A DNA stretch of 64,000 nucleotides from JAEUKA01 sp035328405 (lineage in GTDB: Bacteria; Myxococcota_A; Polyangia; Palsa-1104; JAEUJZ01). The notes beneath the pieces are model-generated. The model ran no database searches. It was not told where the DNA came from and was given only the letters and a program-made list of their open reading frames with translations. The position numbers and the translations under genes were made by a program. Position 1 is the stretch's first letter, and each line of letters begins with the position of its first letter. The stretch lies in contig DAOLIT010000005.1 of the NCBI GenBank assembly GCA_035328405.1, positions 1 to 64,000 on the forward strand, written 5' to 3'. This document shows, one piece after another, positions 7,702 through 17,355 of the stretch.

Positions 7702-8955
7702 ATGACAATTCACACGAAACAGCTTGGGAATGGGGACGTGAGGTCGCTTCTCTCGGACGAAAGAGCGCACGATGCGTCGATGATGGAAGTGGCGTTGGCC
7801 GAGGCAGAGAAAGCGCGCGGGGCGACGAGCCCAAACCCGCTCGTCGGTGCGGCCCTGGTCGATGAAACGGCGTTTCCGCCGAGGCTCTTGGCGACGGGTT
7901 TTCACGCGGCGGCGGGGCGAGCCCACGCAGAGGTGGATGCGCTTGCCAAACTCGCGGAACAGGGCGGGGATGCGACGGGAAAAACGCTGTACGTGACGCT
8001 GGAGCCTTGCAACCACGTCGGTCGAACGGGCAAGTGTACCGAGGCGCTCCTTCGAGCGGGTGTGCGTCGGGTGGTCATCGGAATGCACGACCCAAATCCA
8101 CAGGTTGCAGGCGGCGGAGCGGATCGTTTGCGACGGGAAGGTCTGGATGTGGTTTGCGGTGTGTGCGAGGACGCTTGCCGTTTTCAAAATCGCGGCTATT
8201 TGCGTTTTTTGCAGTCGGGGCGACCGCATGTGGTGCTGAAAGCGGCGATCTCGCTGGACGGGCGGTTGGCCGTCGGACATTCGCCGAGTTTGCCGAAAGC
8301 ACCGCAGTGGCTCACGGGGGAACTGTCTCGACGGAAAGCGCACGAATTGCGGTCTTTCTGCGATGCAATCGTGGTAGGTGCGGGTACGGTGCTGTGCGAC
8401 GATCCGCTTTTGACTGTGCGACTGGGCGATCGGCGCGAAACAAAGCAACGGGTCGTCATCGACGGAGCACTGCGGGTGGGAACGGATGCGCGCGTCGTGG
8501 GGCCGGGGACGTTGATTTTCACAAGCGAACAGAGCGCAGCGACAAAGAAAGATTTGGTTTCGGCGCTGTCGGATCGCGGCGTTTCGGTTTTGGCCATTCC
8601 ACCCGCCTCGACGAAAACGGGGCGGCGCGGGTCCGAAACAGACATCGATTTGGGCTTGGCAATGACGGTTTTGGGTCAACGTGGGGTGTTGTACGCGATC
8701 TGCGAGGGGGGCGGTGTGCTCCATGGTGCGATGTTGGAGGCGAACCTGTACGACGAGGCAGCGTTGTTCGTCGCTCCGTTGTTTTTGGGAGACGAGGGCG
8801 TGCCGCTTTTGCGGAATGTTGCGTGTGCAAGCGTTTCGGAGGCGACGTTCATCGATAGGCCAGTCTTCGACAGACTCGGCGCAGATTGGTTTGTGACCGG
8901 GGCTCTCCGTCGGGGCGGTTTTTCGCCGTCCACGAGCGTGCCGGGCATGACCTAG
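7702..8955 (+). CDS. ribD: Bifunctional riboflavin deaminase/reductase RibD
   Basis: About 417 residues. The N-terminal deaminase has the zinc signature HAEVDAL and PCNHVGRTGKC. The C-terminal reductase begins at VVLKAAISLDGRLA and includes LCDDPLLTVR and the late glycine-rich CEGGGVLHGAML. It converts the GTP-derived pyrimidine to 5-amino-6-ribitylamino-uracil phosphate in two steps. First gene of the rib operon. The ATG at 7702 has only a weak ribosome site; ATG-ATG at about 7780 is an alternative that would still keep both domains. I see no FMN riboswitch in the 167 bp upstream. Confidence 0.93.
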   Translation: MTIHTKQLGNGDVRSLLSDERAHDASMMEVALAEAEKARGATSPNPLVGAALVDETAFPPRLLATGFHAAAGRAHAEVDALAKLAEQGGDATGKTLYVTLEPCNHVGRTGKCTEALLRAGVRRVVIGMHDPNPQVAGGGADRLRREGLDVVCGVCEDACRFQNRGYLRFLQSGRPHVVLKAAISLDGRLAVGHSPSLPKAPQWLTGELSRRKAHELRSFCDAIVVGAGTVLCDDPLLTVRLGDRRETKQRVVIDGALRVGTDARVVGPGTLIFTSEQSAATKKDLVSALSDRGVSVLAIPPASTKTGRRGSETDIDLGLAMTVLGQRGVLYAICEGGGVLHGAMLEANLYDEAALFVAPLFLGDEGVPLLRNVACASVSEATFIDRPVFDRLGADWFVTGALRRGGFSPSTSVPGMT

Positions 8956-8993
8956 CGGGCGAGACCGAGAAGAAAAAGGGCGAAAGAGAACGC

Positions 8994-9656
8994 ATGTTTA
9001 CGGGCTTGGTAGAGGACATGGGCTGCATACGCGAGGTGGTTCCACTGCCTCGGGGGAGCGGCGTGCGATTGGGGATCGCTTCGTCGCTGTTTGGATCGCC
9101 GCCGCCGCTGGGAGCATCGGTGGCTGTGGACGGCGCTTGTCTGACGGTGGTGGCGTCGAGTCCGGGGCAAGTTTCCGTCGAGGTCGGCCCCGAAACACAA
9201 GAGCGGACGACGCTGGGGAAACCGATTGCGGGCAGGCAGGTGCATTTGGAACGGGCGCTGTGTGTGGGCGACCGGCTGGGCGGCCATATCGTTACGGGAC
9301 ACGTCGATGGGGTGGGCATCGTCGAGAAGTCGGGTTTGCGCGGCGACAATTGGGATTTGTGGATCGCCATTCCAGACATGCTGCTGCGCTATGTGGTTGT
9401 AAAGGGGGCAGTGTGCGTAGACGGGGTCAGTCTGACGGTGAATGAGGTTTCGGAGCGCGGTTTTTCGATTTCGCTTGTGCCACACACACAGACACACACA
9501 CACCTGGTGAAAGGGCCTGTGTCGCGCGGGGTGAACATTGAGGTCGATCTCGTCGCCAAGCACATCGAAAAATTGGTGACGGCGTATCTTCCCTCGGCGA
9601 AAACGGGAATCACGCTCGAAAAATTGAAGGAGTTTGGTTATGCACGCGGGGACTAG
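8994..9656 (+). CDS. ribE: Riboflavin synthase alpha chain
   Basis: 220 residues made of the usual duplicated barrel: MFTGLVEDMG at the start of the first half and GGHIVTGHVDGVG at the start of the second; VDGACLTV and VDGVSLTV are the matching loops. It dismutates two lumazine molecules to riboflavin. The start is fixed by the family-typical MFTG. The 3' end overlaps ribBA by 17 bp, so translation is probably coupled. Confidence 0.95.
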   Translation: MFTGLVEDMGCIREVVPLPRGSGVRLGIASSLFGSPPPLGASVAVDGACLTVVASSPGQVSVEVGPETQERTTLGKPIAGRQVHLERALCVGDRLGGHIVTGHVDGVGIVEKSGLRGDNWDLWIAIPDMLLRYVVVKGAVCVDGVSLTVNEVSERGFSISLVPHTQTHTHLVKGPVSRGVNIEVDLVAKHIEKLVTAYLPSAKTGITLEKLKEFGYARGD

Positions 9657-10794
9657 CGATGAGGGCTGTTCGGCTCGCGTCGAGCAGGCGGTGCGGGACA
9701 TCGCGGCGGGAAAGATGGTGATTCTCGTCGATGATGAAGACCGCGAAAACGAGGGCGATCTGGTGATGGCGGCGGACACGGTGACGCCGGAAGCCATCAA
9801 TTTCATGGCGCGTTTTGGCCGGGGTTTGATTTGTCTGACACTGACGGAGGAATGGGCAGACCACCTCCAGTTGCCGCTTCAAAATGCTCGGGCGGGCGGA
9901 CCACCGCTTGGGACGGCGTTCACGGTCAGCATCGAGGCCAGGCACGGCGTGACCTCGGGGATTTCGGCGGCGGATCGGGCGCACACGATTCTGACGGCGG
10001 TCGCGAAACAGGCGAGACCGGAAGATTTGGTGACGCCGGGACACATTTTTCCGCTGCGCGCGAAACGGGGCGGAACTTTGGTGCGGACGGGGCACACCGA
10101 GGGATCGGTGGACCTTGTGCGGCTCGCGGGCCATGCGCCGGCTGCGGTGATTTGCGAAATCATGAACGACGACGGGACGATGGCGCGAATGCCCGATTTG
10201 ACGCAGTTTGCAAAAACGCACGGGCTGATGCTGCTGAGCATTGCGGACATCATCAGTCACCGTCTGAAAAACGAGTCTCTCGTCGAGCGCGTCGAGTCAT
10301 TCGAGTTGACTCCGACGATCGGCGGGCACAGAACGCGGACGTTTTCGGGGGCTCTGTTCAAAACGGCGATCGAACCGACGGAGTATTTGGCGCTGTGGAT
10401 GGGGGATTTGTCGGGCGACGAACCGGTGCTGACGCGCGTCCAAACGGCGAGTTTGCCGGGGGATGTGTTTTTTGCGGCAGGTTGCGACAGCGGCGCGCAG
10501 CTTCAGACGGCGTTGCGAATCATCGAAAAGGCAGGGAGAGGTGTGCTTTTGTACGTGTTTCCGACGGGGCGTTTCAGTGTCCGGGATGATTTGCGGGCGC
10601 ATTTGCTGAGGCAACCGGACGTGGCGCTGTTGGGAACCAAACTGCGCGACTTCGGTTTGGGAGCGCAGGTTTTGCGAGAATTGGGTGTGCAATCCATGCG
10701 ATTGCTGACGAACAATCCCAAGAAAATCGCAGGTTTGACGGGACACGGTTTGAAACTGGTCGAGAGCATTCCGCTGCATCCCAAGTTGCCGTGA
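9640..10794 (+). CDS. ribBA: RibBA: DHBP synthase with degenerate cyclohydrolase II half
   Basis: 384 residues. The N-terminal 3,4-dihydroxy-2-butanone-4-phosphate synthase is intact: DDEDRENEGD (31-40), ARHGVTSGISAADRA and GHTEGSVDL are all present. The C-terminal half aligns over its length with GTP cyclohydrolase II (DLSGDEPVLTRV, RLLTNNPKK), but the zinc triad is broken. Where the family has HSEC it has QTAS (268-271), and CDCG is CDSG (282-285), leaving one of three Cys. The RQEGRG-type loop is FPTGRF. I expect no GCHII activity, so GTP cyclohydrolase must come from elsewhere. AAGGAG precedes the ATG at 9640, inside the end of ribE. Confidence 0.92.
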   Translation: MHAGTSDEGCSARVEQAVRDIAAGKMVILVDDEDRENEGDLVMAADTVTPEAINFMARFGRGLICLTLTEEWADHLQLPLQNARAGGPPLGTAFTVSIEARHGVTSGISAADRAHTILTAVAKQARPEDLVTPGHIFPLRAKRGGTLVRTGHTEGSVDLVRLAGHAPAAVICEIMNDDGTMARMPDLTQFAKTHGLMLLSIADIISHRLKNESLVERVESFELTPTIGGHRTRTFSGALFKTAIEPTEYLALWMGDLSGDEPVLTRVQTASLPGDVFFAAGCDSGAQLQTALRIIEKAGRGVLLYVFPTGRFSVRDDLRAHLLRQPDVALLGTKLRDFGLGAQVLRELGVQSMRLLTNNPKKIAGLTGHGLKLVESIPLHPKLP

Positions 10795-10864
10795 CCTTCC
10801 GCAGTTGCGTCGTCGGAAAAAATCGTTTTGATGTGAAATCATCGACGGAAACAGAGGTTTGAAC

Positions 10865-11359
10865 ATGTCCACCGAACACCCAACGAAAGTCACCGAACTG
10901 TCGGGCTCGCTCGACGCTGCCCGAACTCGCATCGCGATTGTCGCGAGCCGCTTTAACGCCTTCATCGTCGAGAGATTGGTTGAGGGCGCGGTAGACGTAC
11001 TTCGTCGCACAGGTGGACCGCCCCAAAGCATCACGATCATTCGCTGCCCCGGCGCATTCGAGTTGCCTGCGGTCGCTCGACGGTGCGCCAACAGTGGAAA
11101 ATTTGATGCGGTAATTTGTTTGGGGGCCGTGATCCGAGGCGCGACGCCGCACTTCGATGTGGTGGCCGCCGAAACAAGCAAAGGCATTGCTGCCGTCGCT
11201 GCGCAGTCACAAATTCCGGTCGTTTTCGGCGTTCTGACGACGGATTCCATCGAACAGGCCATCGAACGCGCGGGCACCAAAGCGGGCAACAAAGGGGCCG
11301 ACGCTGCGATGACGGCGATCGAGATGATCTCGCTCTATCGGATGTTGGAACATGGCTAA
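10865..11359 (+). CDS. ribH: 6,7-dimethyl-8-ribityllumazine synthase
   Basis: 164 residues, normal length. ASRFNAFIVERLVEGA, the PGAFELP substrate loop and GAVIRGATPHFDVV with the catalytic His are all present. It condenses the RibD and RibB products to lumazine, the substrate of RibE. AGAGG precedes the ATG at 10865. A 70-bp spacer separates it from ribBA and its 3' end overlaps nusB by 8 bp. Confidence 0.95.
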   Translation: MSTEHPTKVTELSGSLDAARTRIAIVASRFNAFIVERLVEGAVDVLRRTGGPPQSITIIRCPGAFELPAVARRCANSGKFDAVICLGAVIRGATPHFDVVAAETSKGIAAVAAQSQIPVVFGVLTTDSIEQAIERAGTKAGNKGADAAMTAIEMISLYRMLEHG

Positions 11360-11855
11360 AGGGACAATGACTCGTCGAAGAGGCCGGGAAATTGCGCTGC
11401 AAGTCCTGTGCATGTTGGAACGGCAGCCGGATTTGTCCACGCCGCTGGCCATCTATTTGTATTTCTCGCAGCTTCAGTCGAGCGACGGTGAGGCCGATCC
11501 GATGGACGGGGCACCTTCGACGAACAACAAAGAATTTGTCGAAGAGCTGGTTTCGGGAGTGCGGCAGTCGATGGCCCGGATTGACGCGCTGATTGGTCGC
11601 AGCTCGCAAAAATGGCGTTTGTCGCGAATGTCAGTGCCGGATCGAAACGTGCTGCGCCTGGCGTGTTTCGAGCTTTTGCAGTGCCCGGACATTCCGCATC
11701 GGGTGGTGTGCGCCGAGGCGATTGACATCGCGCGTCGTTTTGGAACCGGTGACTCGGCGACGTTTGTGAGCGGCGTGCTCGAACGTGCGATGGCAGAAGC
11801 TCGTCCGAGCGCCGACAAAACAGCGGTTTCTGACGAAAAAAACGCATCGGCGTAA
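11352..11855 (+). CDS. nusB: Transcription antitermination factor NusB
   Basis: 167 residues with RRRGREIALQVLCMLE at the N-terminus and SRMSVPDRNVLRLACFELL plus VVCAEAIDIARRFG in the C-terminal half, as in NusB. It binds boxA RNA with NusE in rRNA antitermination. The ribH-nusB order is widespread. It has a longer acidic insert around 35-55 and an Ala/Ser-rich tail. Its ATG lies in the last codons of ribH. Confidence 0.93.
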   Translation: MAKGTMTRRRGREIALQVLCMLERQPDLSTPLAIYLYFSQLQSSDGEADPMDGAPSTNNKEFVEELVSGVRQSMARIDALIGRSSQKWRLSRMSVPDRNVLRLACFELLQCPDIPHRVVCAEAIDIARRFGTGDSATFVSGVLERAMAEARPSADKTAVSDEKNASA

Positions 11856-11858
11856 ATC

Positions 11859-13262
11859 ATGTGCAAGGCACGTTTTTTGCTGGCGGTTTTCTGGTTTGCC
11901 GGGCTTTCTGCGGCTTGTGAGCCAATGCTCGACAAGGGTGTTCCAAAGGGGGAGAACATCCCACCTGAGAAAAGCGCGTTCGTGCGCTTTCTCGTCGGAA
12001 GCAGCCCCGCGCAAACGGTCACGATGCGCGACCAAGCAGAAACGCTGGCGGTGGTGCCAGTTCGATCCGCAAGTCCTTTTGTGGAGCGAAAAGCGGGTCC
12101 GTCTTTGCTGTCGCTTTTTGGGGATGGGAACAGGTTGTGCGAGACGGGTTTGTGGCTGGCACCCGAAAGTCAAACGCTCCTGGTCGCGTTTTCGCGGCCC
12201 GACGAAGACCCGACGTGCCCGCTGCAAAAAATGGCTGCGTTTCCGATGGGAAAGCGTGACAAGAACGCCGCGCGCGTTCGGCTGGCGCACCTTTCATTCG
12301 ATGCACCCACTTTGTCGCTGCGGGACGAATCGGGCGCACACTGGTTTCGGTCGGTCTCGTCGGGGACGTATTCGGCGTATGCGACGCTCGGTCGATCGAT
12401 CCAAAAAGGCGAGGTGTTGCGGCTTCAGGGTGGGACGGAAGAAACGCCGTTGTACGAATGGACGACAGAAGAACCGTTGCCGCTCGACACTGCGACGACA
12501 CTCGTTGCCGTCGGGGGCGTCAATCCGCTGTTGTCGGCAAACGATTTCTTTTCGCTCCTTTCGCTTCACGAAGAAAGCGGTGCTGTTGCTGAAATTCCGC
12601 TCGCACCTGTGGCGACGGCACCCAGCGGCCCGGTTTTCCTGTTTCACGCGAACGGAGATGTGGGTGCTGTCGAGACACGTTCTGACGGAAAAGACCTGTT
12701 TGGAAAAACGGCTTTTTTGCAAGGCTCTGCGCTCGTCTCGTTGTTGCCCGGAACGCGAAAACTGTCCATCGACGAAGCCGGGGAACGGATTTGGCAGGGC
12801 GATTTTCGTCTGTGGCCGGGCCGAGGCTGGTTTGTGCTGCTTTTGGGCGACAAAAAAACACCCAAGTTGCTGGCACTGCCGAAGGTAGAGCGCGTTCCTC
12901 AGACGATTTTCCGTTTGGTTCACGCGATCGAAGGTGCGGGGGCCGTGGATCTCCTCGACGGAGACATTGAGATCGTGAAGTCGCTTGCATACGGTGCGGC
13001 GACAGATCCTGCGACAGGATTTGCGTTGCGCAAAAAGACGCTTCGCCTTCGCGATCGTGCGACGGGCGCTTCTTGGGACATCGTTTTGCCCGAGGCTGCT
13101 GTCCTGGCGTCGATGGATCAGGTGGTCAGTCTGGTGTTGGCAGGCAACGCAAAACCGGGCGGAGCGATCAGCGCACACCTTTTGATCGAATCGCGGGTGG
13201 GCAAAGAAACGCCTGTGCCTGTGTACTCGTTGCCCACAAGCCCGACGTTGTATACCCCTTGA
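11859..13262 (+). CDS. Putative lipoprotein, beta-rich, unknown function
   Basis: 467 residues. The signal peptide ends in LSAAC (Cys20). The body alternates short hydrophobic strands and Gly turns and carries two segments of the type VRLAHLSFDAPTLSL and FRLVHAIEGAGAVDLL, which recall the DUF4397 secreted beta-domain; that match is tentative. It starts 3 bp after nusB and is likely read through from the rib operon. No catalytic motif seen. Confidence 0.7.
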   Translation: MCKARFLLAVFWFAGLSAACEPMLDKGVPKGENIPPEKSAFVRFLVGSSPAQTVTMRDQAETLAVVPVRSASPFVERKAGPSLLSLFGDGNRLCETGLWLAPESQTLLVAFSRPDEDPTCPLQKMAAFPMGKRDKNAARVRLAHLSFDAPTLSLRDESGAHWFRSVSSGTYSAYATLGRSIQKGEVLRLQGGTEETPLYEWTTEEPLPLDTATTLVAVGGVNPLLSANDFFSLLSLHEESGAVAEIPLAPVATAPSGPVFLFHANGDVGAVETRSDGKDLFGKTAFLQGSALVSLLPGTRKLSIDEAGERIWQGDFRLWPGRGWFVLLLGDKKTPKLLALPKVERVPQTIFRLVHAIEGAGAVDLLDGDIEIVKSLAYGAATDPATGFALRKKTLRLRDRATGASWDIVLPEAAVLASMDQVVSLVLAGNAKPGGAISAHLLIESRVGKETPVPVYSLPTSPTLYTP

Positions 13263-13293
13263 CCTACCTGCCCGAGAAAGTCACGCTTGCCGC

Positions 13294-14037
13294 ATGAAAT
13301 TGCTCGTGCTCGCGGCGGGTTATGCGACTCGGTTGAAGCCACTCACCGACAAGACGGCCAAGCCGCTTTTGCCTGTTGCTTCCCGTCCCATGATCGACCA
13401 CGTTCTTGGCAAATTCGCCGACTCTTCCGCGATCGACCAGATTTTCGTCGTCACAAATCACCGCTACGCCGACGATTTTCGCGCGTGGGCGGCTGAGCAC
13501 GGCGGATCGTTTGGGCAAAAGCCGCTCGTGGTGGTGGACGACGGAACGACGAGCAACGACGACCGCCTGGGTGCGATCGGCGACATGGACTTTGTGATCC
13601 GCACTTCTCACATCGACGACGACCTGATCGTGGTTGCGGGGGACAACCTGTTTTCCGACTCCCTTTCCGGTTTTGTGGAGCAGGCGCAGAAGCGGGGTGT
13701 TCTCGTCGGTGTGTACGATGTGGGTAGTCTGGTCGAAATCCGCAAATACAACAACCTGGGGCTCGACGAAGAGGGGCGCATTACGCACTTCGAGGAAAAG
13801 CCCGTTTCTCCGACGAGCACACTGACTGCCATCGCCCTTTATCACTATCCGCGCGCCGTGGTTCCCAAAGTGGCCACGTATCTGGCGTCCGGGGGCAACC
13901 CTGATCAGCCGGGTCGGTTCGTGCAGTGGCTGTATCCGCAACTTCCCTGTTTCACCTATCGCGTACACGGAATTTGGCTCGACATCGGCAGTCACGAAAC
14001 CTACGACGAGGCGCAGCGACTCTTTCGCTCGTCCTAA
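13294..14037 (+). CDS. Sugar-1-phosphate nucleotidyltransferase family protein
   Basis: 247 residues, a single Rossmann-like nucleotidyltransferase domain. The pyrophosphorylase signature LAAGYATRLKPLTDKTAKPL lies at 5-24. DLIVVAGDNLFSD holds the metal-binding Asp, and FEEKPVSP the sugar-binding Glu-Lys-Pro. The C-terminal GIWLDIGSHETYDEAQR is typical of RmlA/GlmU-like and MurNAc-1-P uridylyltransferase-like enzymes. No acyltransferase repeat follows. Substrate not decidable from sequence. Confidence 0.85.
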   Translation: MKLLVLAAGYATRLKPLTDKTAKPLLPVASRPMIDHVLGKFADSSAIDQIFVVTNHRYADDFRAWAAEHGGSFGQKPLVVVDDGTTSNDDRLGAIGDMDFVIRTSHIDDDLIVVAGDNLFSDSLSGFVEQAQKRGVLVGVYDVGSLVEIRKYNNLGLDEEGRITHFEEKPVSPTSTLTAIALYHYPRAVVPKVATYLASGGNPDQPGRFVQWLYPQLPCFTYRVHGIWLDIGSHETYDEAQRLFRSS

Positions 14038-14051
14038 AGGGGTCCAAGTCC

Positions 14052-14888
14052 ATGATGACCAAAAAACGACCTTCTCTGCTTCTCGCTTGTGTGATGTTTG
14101 GTTTGGGCTGCGCCACAGTGGAAGGGGGACCCGAGTTTTCCCCTCCAGATCTTGCAAGACCCACCCGGTTTGGTTTTGTGCGGTTGGGTTCCTCGTCGGT
14201 GACATCAGGACCGGACACGTATGAACAGACCATGGCGACCGCCCTCTTTTATGATTCCTCGGTTGCAAATCCGGTCTGTGTACGCCGCGAATATGGGCCT
14301 TGTGTGACGTATCGCTGCGGCGCGCTGAAAGGGGTTCCTTCAGCGGGCGACATCAAGATCAAAGGCAGCCCGGAAGATGTTGTGCTTGCACCCAATACCG
14401 ACGGCGCATACCCCGAATATCGCAACACAGCGCAGCTTCTGTTTCAGCGTGGCCAAGCCCTCACGATCGAGGCAACAGGGAAGGACCTTCCTGCTTTTTC
14501 GACCCCGGTCACATTCCCAAGCTCTGCGTTCGCGCTGAAATCGCCGAGTCCGGCTCGCATCGACTTGACCTGGCTTCTGAAAAGAACGCAGGACCTCATG
14601 CTGACTTGGACACCACTGGTCGATGAAAGCAGTGTCCGCATCGAACTTTCGCAGGATGTAGGAAGCAACCAGAGTGTGTTTGCTGAATGTTCTTTTCCGG
14701 GCAATCTGGGAACTGCAACGGTGCCCGCAAACGTACTGGGTGAGTTTCAAACCACGGTCGGAATTTCGCATGTTCTGGGGGTTCTGGTGGGGCCCGGAAC
14801 AGAGACCAAGTTGTCCATTCCTCATTGGGATTTGTCGGTCTACACAATCGGTGTGGGGCGCACCGGAATCGCAATCCTGACCGAGTAA
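14052..14888 (+). CDS. Putative lipoprotein, unknown function
   Basis: 278 residues. The signal peptide MMTKKRPSLLLACVMFGLGC gives a lipobox at FGLGC (Cys20). The mature part has two early Cys-bearing loops (VCVRREYGPCVTYRCGAL) that may be disulfide-linked. AAAGGGG lies upstream of the double ATG at 14052/14055. It follows the nucleotidyltransferase by 14 bp and is convergent with the amylase-family gene. I do not recognise a family. Confidence 0.65.
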   Translation: MMTKKRPSLLLACVMFGLGCATVEGGPEFSPPDLARPTRFGFVRLGSSSVTSGPDTYEQTMATALFYDSSVANPVCVRREYGPCVTYRCGALKGVPSAGDIKIKGSPEDVVLAPNTDGAYPEYRNTAQLLFQRGQALTIEATGKDLPAFSTPVTFPSSAFALKSPSPARIDLTWLLKRTQDLMLTWTPLVDESSVRIELSQDVGSNQSVFAECSFPGNLGTATVPANVLGEFQTTVGISHVLGVLVGPGTETKLSIPHWDLSVYTIGVGRTGIAILTE

Positions 14889-14934
14889 CCAAGACCCCTT
14901 TCCTCCCTTATTCTTTCAAATGGTGCTGCGGGGT

Positions 14935-17337
14935 TCACATGCCGCGCGGCAGACAGAGTGAATTTTCTTTCACGAAAAGTTGGCTCTGCAATGAACGAAG
15001 CACAATGCGCGCGGGAGTTCCTGCTTCGACGGAAAGACGTTCTCCTGTGAGTACGTCTTTGTACGTTCCGATCGGAACGCCAGTGACTTGCAAAAGTCGC
15101 TCTCCCGTGTTTCGGGAAAGCACGCTGAGGGCCACCTCTGTTTCCGATTCCTGACCCTCTTTTGGCGTATGAAGTGCAACGGTGTGTTCTGTGCTCGAAT
15201 CGAGCACTTTTCGCTGTCCTTTGCGAAGAACCGGAAGACATGTTCGCAGCACTCCCAATCGTTTGGCGTGGGCAAGCACGGCACGTTGGAACGGGGGCAG
15301 CGTTGGTTCTGACAACACATCCGGCAGCACCCGCCGCGAATCGGGGTCGCCTGCCCCGGCCAAACCGATTTCATCCCCGTAATACAGAACAGGAATCCCA
15401 GGCAGCGTAAAAAGGAGTGTCAGTGCAATCTGGTGTCGCTTGTAGGGTTCGAGCTCCGCAGGCTGCGCCGGTGGGTCTGTCCACGGAGGGTTTCCCGCAT
15501 TGCCCGCAGCCTCGGAAACAAAGCGCGCCGTATCATGATTGTTCAGCATGTGTCCCATGACTGCACCAGAACCCCCATACACGTCTTGAGAGAGCGCAAT
15601 CTGTTTTTCCAGCGTCGTCATGGGAATCCGATCTTTGGCAAGAGCATCGACGGTGGCCCAGAACAGAGGAAAATCGAATGCGCTCTGCAAACCAAAAAAA
15701 CGGTCTCCCAAGAAACTACGTATCTCGAAACGTCCTCCGTCGCCTGGACCTGTGTAGTCCTCTCCGATCAAGAGGACATCCAAACCCTTTCGCGTGGCTT
15801 GTTCCGAAACGGCTTTCACGACACTCCGGGTGAATCCTCGCGGCATCATGGGAACCGCATCGATTCGCATTCCATCCAGATCAAAACGCTTGAGCCAATA
15901 CAGCAAATCCGTTCTCTGTTGCGCAGCGGCTTCCGGGTTCCGCAGGTTCACATCCGGCAAATAGGAGTCGAACCAACAATCCTCGATCCGTTCCCCCCAA
16001 CCACACCCAGGGGTTCCACAAACACACGACCTATTCCCGTCGGAAAACCAGGATTTTTTGTCCGGTTCTGGAAACGTCGCCGGAGACCTTCTGGAATGAG
16101 CTTTGTAATACGGATGTTCGTTGTGAACATGGTTTGGAACCGCATCAAAAATCACACGCAAACCATGCCGGTGCGCGGTTTCTACCAATTTTTCAAGCTC
16201 TGTTTCTGTTCCTAAGCTCGGTTCTACGGACCTGGGTTCAGACGGCCAGTATCCGTGATAGGCCTCATACTCATTTCCATCTCGACCTCGGAAGATGCCG
16301 GGTGGATTTTCATACAAAGGGGACAACCACAATGTGGTGATTCCCATGGCCTCAAAATATCCATTCTCGACGGCAGCAAGCACTCCGTTCAGGGTTCCCC
16401 CTGCGCGATGGCCTGGTGTTTTCGGAGGAAGAAGGGGTCCTTTGTTTCCCCGAAATCGATCCAAAAAAATGTGATACAGAACGATGTCTTCCCGTTCCCC
16501 CGTGGGTTGCCCAAGCATTCCCATTCCCCCATTCCTAGGCGCGACCACAGCCTGCACGGTTTTGACAAGCGGCAACGCATGTTGGGTGTCCTGTGCAGAC
16601 AGCTCAACCGCATATTTTCCGCTGGGTACATGGGACAAAACAACCTCGATTTCGTGTTCGGACAAAAGCGAGACAGACGGAGACAAGAACGGGGCAGGGT
16701 GCCCATTTTGTTCTATCTTCACCGACGGAAAATCGAGGGTTGCGGCCTCGGTTCCTTCTTCCAAACGAAACCGCACGGTCAGTGTTCCGTCGTTCTGGGT
16801 TCGATCCGATGCGGGCTCGATACGAAGATCGGGAACGGACAACGTGGGCAAACGGCAGTCTGGGAATTCCTGGACAGACCACTCTGCTTCGTAAGGAGTC
16901 GAGTCCTTCCACACAGGATGCGGGGCAAACTCTGTGTGTGGATTGAGGGCGTCTTGCAGGAGTTCATTTCCGACGAGAAAACCATATCTGTATCGGCCCG
17001 GCGGAAGGGGCAACGACAACAAAAAATAGCGCACGCCGGAAGCAGAAAACGTCTCCTCAAAACGCTGGTATCCGGGCCGCTGATACGCATTCCAACTTCC
17101 CACAAGTTCCGGTCTTTCGACTTGCTCGCGGGTCAAAGACAGGTCTTTCCGCGCCAGTTCGACTTCAGGCCGAAACGCCACCAAAAGGACGCATCGCGCG
17201 TCGGTGCGAGGGCCCGGCATCACCTCAACCGGGGCACACCCCGAAACGAAAAACACCACCAGAAACACCCCCCCCAACACCGGCCCAAACCGCCGAATGT
17301 TCCACAAAATCCAAAAACCAAAATACCCGCGCACCAT
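14935..17337 (-). CDS. GH13 alpha-amylase family lipoprotein
   Basis: 800 residues. The lipobox FFVSGC puts it on a membrane surface. An N-terminal Ig-like starch-enzyme region (about 40-270) is followed by the (beta/alpha)8 barrel. The four GH13 regions are visible: DAVPNHV (I), GMRIDAVPM with the nucleophile Asp (II), LLIGEDY with the acid/base Glu (III) and LNNHDT (IV). GIPVLYYGDEIGLAG follows. A Cys-rich insert (CVCGTPGCGWGE) after region I is unusual. It hydrolyses or rearranges alpha-glucans; exact specificity unclear. The first ATG is used; its ribosome site is weak. Confidence 0.88.
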   Translation of the reverse strand: MVRGYFGFWILWNIRRFGPVLGGVFLVVFFVSGCAPVEVMPGPRTDARCVLLVAFRPEVELARKDLSLTREQVERPELVGSWNAYQRPGYQRFEETFSASGVRYFLLSLPLPPGRYRYGFLVGNELLQDALNPHTEFAPHPVWKDSTPYEAEWSVQEFPDCRLPTLSVPDLRIEPASDRTQNDGTLTVRFRLEEGTEAATLDFPSVKIEQNGHPAPFLSPSVSLLSEHEIEVVLSHVPSGKYAVELSAQDTQHALPLVKTVQAVVAPRNGGMGMLGQPTGEREDIVLYHIFLDRFRGNKGPLLPPKTPGHRAGGTLNGVLAAVENGYFEAMGITTLWLSPLYENPPGIFRGRDGNEYEAYHGYWPSEPRSVEPSLGTETELEKLVETAHRHGLRVIFDAVPNHVHNEHPYYKAHSRRSPATFPEPDKKSWFSDGNRSCVCGTPGCGWGERIEDCWFDSYLPDVNLRNPEAAAQQRTDLLYWLKRFDLDGMRIDAVPMMPRGFTRSVVKAVSEQATRKGLDVLLIGEDYTGPGDGGRFEIRSFLGDRFFGLQSAFDFPLFWATVDALAKDRIPMTTLEKQIALSQDVYGGSGAVMGHMLNNHDTARFVSEAAGNAGNPPWTDPPAQPAELEPYKRHQIALTLLFTLPGIPVLYYGDEIGLAGAGDPDSRRVLPDVLSEPTLPPFQRAVLAHAKRLGVLRTCLPVLRKGQRKVLDSSTEHTVALHTPKEGQESETEVALSVLSRNTGERLLQVTGVPIGTYKDVLTGERLSVEAGTPARIVLRSLQSQLFVKENSLCLPRGM

Positions 17338-17355
17338 GAGGTGCGAAATCTATCG

